From contig JAILHX010000050.1 in NCBI GenBank assembly GCA_024695565.1, forward strand, positions 1 to 26,537: a stretch of DNA of 26,537 bases. Reading direction: 5' to 3'. The notes beneath the pieces were generated by a model. It had not been told where the DNA came from and did not search any database. It saw only the letters and a program-made list of their open reading frames with translations. Numbering within the stretch: the first letter of the stretch is position 1; each line of letters opens with the position of its first letter. Below are positions 24,163 to 26,537 of this stretch, in pieces. Source of the DNA: Saccharofermentans sp. Its GTDB lineage: Bacteria; Bacillota_A; Clostridia; Saccharofermentanales; Saccharofermentanaceae. Both the position numbers and the translations under genes were made by a program.

Positions 24163-24190
24163 CGGGGTTGCGGCATTTGCCGTGACCCCG
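24163..24190 (+). terminator. gdhA terminator
   Basis: CGGGGT-tg-CGGCA and TGCCG-tg-ACCCCG form an interrupted stem 32 nt after the gdhA stop, followed by ATTTGTATTT. Confidence 0.8.
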
Positions 24191-24283
24191 ATTTGTATTT
24201 CCGCCATTATGCCATTTATACAAAACAAGGCTTTTTGCCACAGTTTTCTTTTAATATTTATAATCAGACAATTTGGGAACAGA

Positions 24284-24292
24284 TGGTATAAT
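24284..24292 (+). promoter_or_regulatory. Extended -10 promoter of the LCP gene
   Basis: TGGTATAAT (extended -10) lies 36 nt before the start codon. The -35 region is poor, as is usual for extended -10 promoters. Confidence 0.45.
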
Positions 24293-24328
24293 TGAATGAC
24301 TTTTCGAAAAGCTATATATGGAGATTAA

Positions 24329-25438
24329 TTGGCGAGAATGAGTAAATCAGACCGCGGCTTTGAGGGTGATAAGCCCAAAAAGAAGTCAAAGGCCCTTAGT
24401 TATACAGTCAGAGTAATTGCAGCCCTTTTGGGACTTGCAATTGGTTTTTGTCTATATTGGGTTTATATTTTCGGCGGAACTTATGTAGCAGTTCCTATTG
24501 TTAACGAAGAGGATTATTCCACATTAGCGAGCCTCGATGGCGGCAGCACTACAGGCGGTGATGTTACTTCTTCATGGAGTAACGGCGGCCATACAAGACT
24601 TTATTACGATCCCTCACATCCCATTATCGAAGTTAAGCAGAAGGATCCCGATATCGAGAACATTCTCGTATTCGGTATCGATGCCAGAGGTACTGACGAT
24701 TATGCGTGCCGTACAGACTGCATGATGATCCTTTCTATCAACAGCCGTGAGAAGTCTCTTAAGATCATCTCATTGATGAGAGATACAGCTGTATATATAG
24801 GTGATACTCCGGATACTCTCGGAACAAGACTTAACAAGCTTAATTCCGCCTATCATTACGGTGGCGTAGGCGAGATGATCAACACCATAAATATCATCTA
24901 TGGCCTTGATATCCAGCGTTTCGTTATGTTCGATTTCGGCAGTGCTGCTGAGATGATCGACCTTGTTGGCGGCGTTGATATCGATGTTAAGCCTGAAGAG
25001 GTCTCATACGCTAACAAGTATCTTGATGAGATGTACACGTTGGACGGAAATACTTCTCCGCACCTTACCAAAGGCGGCGTTCAGACTCTGGACGGACACC
25101 AGGCAGTAGCGTGGTCCAGAATCAGATATCTCGATTCTGACTTCGTAAGAGCTTCAAGACAGAGAACTGTTGCCACCGCTCTCATGACCAAGGTAAATGA
25201 CATGTCTTATGGCAGAAAACTTCAGCTTTTGAACGATTCTGCGGGAGTTTTCGAGACAAATATGGTTACTGCTGATATAATGCGTGTGGCATTAAGCTGT
25301 TTTGAGTGCATGGATAACCGTGAAGAATACAGATTCCCGGAGGATGGTTACTATACTGTTCAGAACGATCCGTGGATGATGATAGTAGATTTTGACATTC
25401 TAAAGCAAAGAATTAATGAATATATTTGGGGTGAGTAA
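24329..25438 (+). CDS. LytR-CpsA-Psr (LCP) family cell-wall polymer ligase
   Basis: LCP proteins transfer polymers such as teichoic acids or capsule from the lipid carrier to peptidoglycan, outside the membrane. This 369-residue protein has a basic cytoplasmic N-terminus, one transmembrane helix (about residues 27-50) and the LCP domain: ENILVFGIDARGTDDYACRT (containing D and R of the catalytic site), SLMRDTAVYI, LNSAYHYGG and WSRIRYLDSDFVRASRQR. These are the usual conserved Arg and Asp residues. The TTG at 24329 has GGAG 5 nt upstream; the ATG at 24338 is 14 nt away from it. A PP2C-like gene follows after 2 nt. Confidence 0.9.
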   Translation: MARMSKSDRGFEGDKPKKKSKALSYTVRVIAALLGLAIGFCLYWVYIFGGTYVAVPIVNEEDYSTLASLDGGSTTGGDVTSSWSNGGHTRLYYDPSHPIIEVKQKDPDIENILVFGIDARGTDDYACRTDCMMILSINSREKSLKIISLMRDTAVYIGDTPDTLGTRLNKLNSAYHYGGVGEMINTINIIYGLDIQRFVMFDFGSAAEMIDLVGGVDIDVKPEEVSYANKYLDEMYTLDGNTSPHLTKGGVQTLDGHQAVAWSRIRYLDSDFVRASRQRTVATALMTKVNDMSYGRKLQLLNDSAGVFETNMVTADIMRVALSCFECMDNREEYRFPEDGYYTVQNDPWMMIVDFDILKQRINEYIWGE

Positions 25439-25440
25439 AG

Positions 25441-26537
25441 ATGAGTAAGACAGTAGCTACGTGTATTGCTGAGACGAATCTGGTTCAGGGAGAACCTCAA
25501 GAGAACGTATTCTTTCTTACACTCTCACGTAAGATCGAAGACTTCCCGAACGAGTTCTTAAGAACCGCCAGATCAACATCTCCGATCCAGATCTGCGCGA
25601 TTTTCTCTACGATCGGTCCTGACAATCTTTCTGCAGTATTGAACTTAGAGCTCAACGCAGAACTCGAGAGAATCGCAGCCGCTTGCTCCAATCAGGCAGT
25701 CCTTGATTTTGAAGGATTTGCTAATCAGGTAATAAACAACCTCAACGTTAAGGTTTGCAACTTTGCAGCTAATAAGGGTACCCAGTTCAAGACTTCAATG
25801 TCCATGTTCGTTATCGAAGGCGACATCCTGAGAGTTATCCATGTCGGTATCACTAAGGCTGTATTGTTCAGAAACAACCGCATCATGCTCCTCACAGAAG
25901 AGCAGACAGTAGCACACAGATATGTTCAGATGGGCGCTATCCAGGCATCCGAAGAGCTTACGCACCCTGAGAACATGAACCTTACCCAGTATCTCGGAAA
26001 GATGCCTCAGGAAGGTCCCGTAAACGCAGACAAGAAGGTCCACTTGAAGCTCCAGGACAACGACGAGCTGTTCCTCATGGGCGTAGGTCTTTCCAGAAAG
26101 CTTCCTTCCCAGATGCGCAACTCCATCATTGCCAAGCCTTTGTCAACAGAGGTTAAGGCTAAGGAGATCATTAACTCAGCTATCAGCTACGGCCTTAAGG
26201 CTGGTCTTACACTTATCGATATCAAGGTTGAATCAACATTCCTGCTTCCCGGTGACGCTGTTATCAACAGCAACTTGAAGAACGATGCAGAGGTTGCACC
26301 TTCAAGGCCCGGAAACGCTGCAAGACAGCAGAAGTCACAGGCATACACAAACTTCGATTCCGGTGCTGATTCTTCCGATACTATTAACTTTGTACCCGGT
26401 GAGACATCTAATGGTGTTGACCCCGAAGAGGAGCCTATCGTGAACGAGAAGAAGGAAAAGATTACGACTATTATCATACCTATTGTAGTTTTCCTTGTTT
26501 GCATCCTGTTGGGCTTCGGTGTCACATTCATGATCTT
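25441..26537 (+). CDS. PP2C-like membrane protein lacking catalytic residues (3' end outside window)
   Basis: Open to the window edge, with 365 codons visible. The first 265 residues follow the PP2C phosphatase fold: VIHVGITKAVLFRNNRIMLL fits the PP2C segment VxHIGDSRxYLxxxxxxxxL, LTQYLG fits LTxALG, and DELFLMGVGLSRKL fits DxLLLCSDGLTxxL. The metal-binding Asp positions are replaced (GDSR by GITK, SDG by GVG), and no N-terminal DG motif is seen. A charged linker then leads to a transmembrane helix (IIIPIVVFLVCILLGFG, about 344-360), so the domain is cytoplasmic and the rest may be extracellular. It directly follows the LCP gene and is probably co-transcribed. It is likely a regulatory pseudophosphatase, but this rests on manual alignment. 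Confidence 0.6.
   Translation, partial: MSKTVATCIAETNLVQGEPQENVFFLTLSRKIEDFPNEFLRTARSTSPIQICAIFSTIGPDNLSAVLNLELNAELERIAAACSNQAVLDFEGFANQVINNLNVKVCNFAANKGTQFKTSMSMFVIEGDILRVIHVGITKAVLFRNNRIMLLTEEQTVAHRYVQMGAIQASEELTHPENMNLTQYLGKMPQEGPVNADKKVHLKLQDNDELFLMGVGLSRKLPSQMRNSIIAKPLSTEVKAKEIINSAISYGLKAGLTLIDIKVESTFLLPGDAVINSNLKNDAEVAPSRPGNAARQQKSQAYTNFDSGADSSDTINFVPGETSNGVDPEEEPIVNEKKEKITTIIIPIVVFLVCILLGFGVTFMI

Overview
The window looks like chromosomal DNA from an anaerobic Gram-positive Firmicute of the Clostridia type. The gene order miaB-mutS-mutL-miaA, a LexA with Firmicutes-like architecture, an LCP (LytR-CpsA-Psr) protein, a D,D-carboxypeptidase, a hexameric glutamate dehydrogenase and purine-rich ribosome binding sites all point that way. 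The genus cannot be fixed from sequence alone. No rRNA, tRNA, CRISPR array or prophage module was found. The only mobile element is a broken IS200-type element.

Layout. 1-1.5 kb: the end of a zinc-ribbon/TPR protein, a tiny membrane-protein ORF with an apparent frameshift, and a metallophosphoesterase. 1.6-1.8 kb: a small RNA on the minus strand with its own promoter and terminator. 1.9-3.0 kb: a D-lactate dehydrogenase-like enzyme with an odd Cys-rich tail. 3.0-3.8 kb: an IS200 remnant joined to the C-terminal half of an EamA-type transporter. 3.8-6.2 kb: a methyltransferase, then a TetR regulator with two small membrane proteins. 6.2-8.2 kb (minus): a MenA-like prenyltransferase and a polyprenyl diphosphate synthase, forming a quinone tail/attachment pair. 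8.3-10.5 kb: an acetyltransferase, a zinc-ribbon protein and a metallo-beta-lactamase-fold hydrolase. 10.6-11.4 kb: a lipoprotein, a second copy of the small RNA and a Fur-family promoter. 11.4-13.3 kb: the Fur-family regulator and a DacF/PBP5-like carboxypeptidase. 13.4-20.5 kb: the tightly packed operon miaB-mutS-mutL-miaA (tRNA A37 modification plus mismatch repair). 20.6-22.5 kb: lexA, divergent from an ArpU/sigma-region-4-like protein with an SOS-box-like palindrome between them, then a single-pass membrane protein. 22.6-24.2 kb: gdhA with a long leader. 24.3 kb to the end: an LCP cell-wall ligase and a PP2C-like membrane protein that runs off the window.

The most interesting signal is the pair of dispersed small-RNA genes (about 1625-1743 and 11200-11315, both minus). 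Each has a sigma-A-type promoter, a conserved stem with a compensatory base change between copies, and an intrinsic terminator. The two promoters are identical across the -35 box and most of the spacer, which suggests a shared regulator. Other points worth a second look are the PP2C fold that lacks its metal-binding residues, the shared control region of lexA and its unusual neighbour, and the stand-alone MenA-like/polyprenyl synthase pair.
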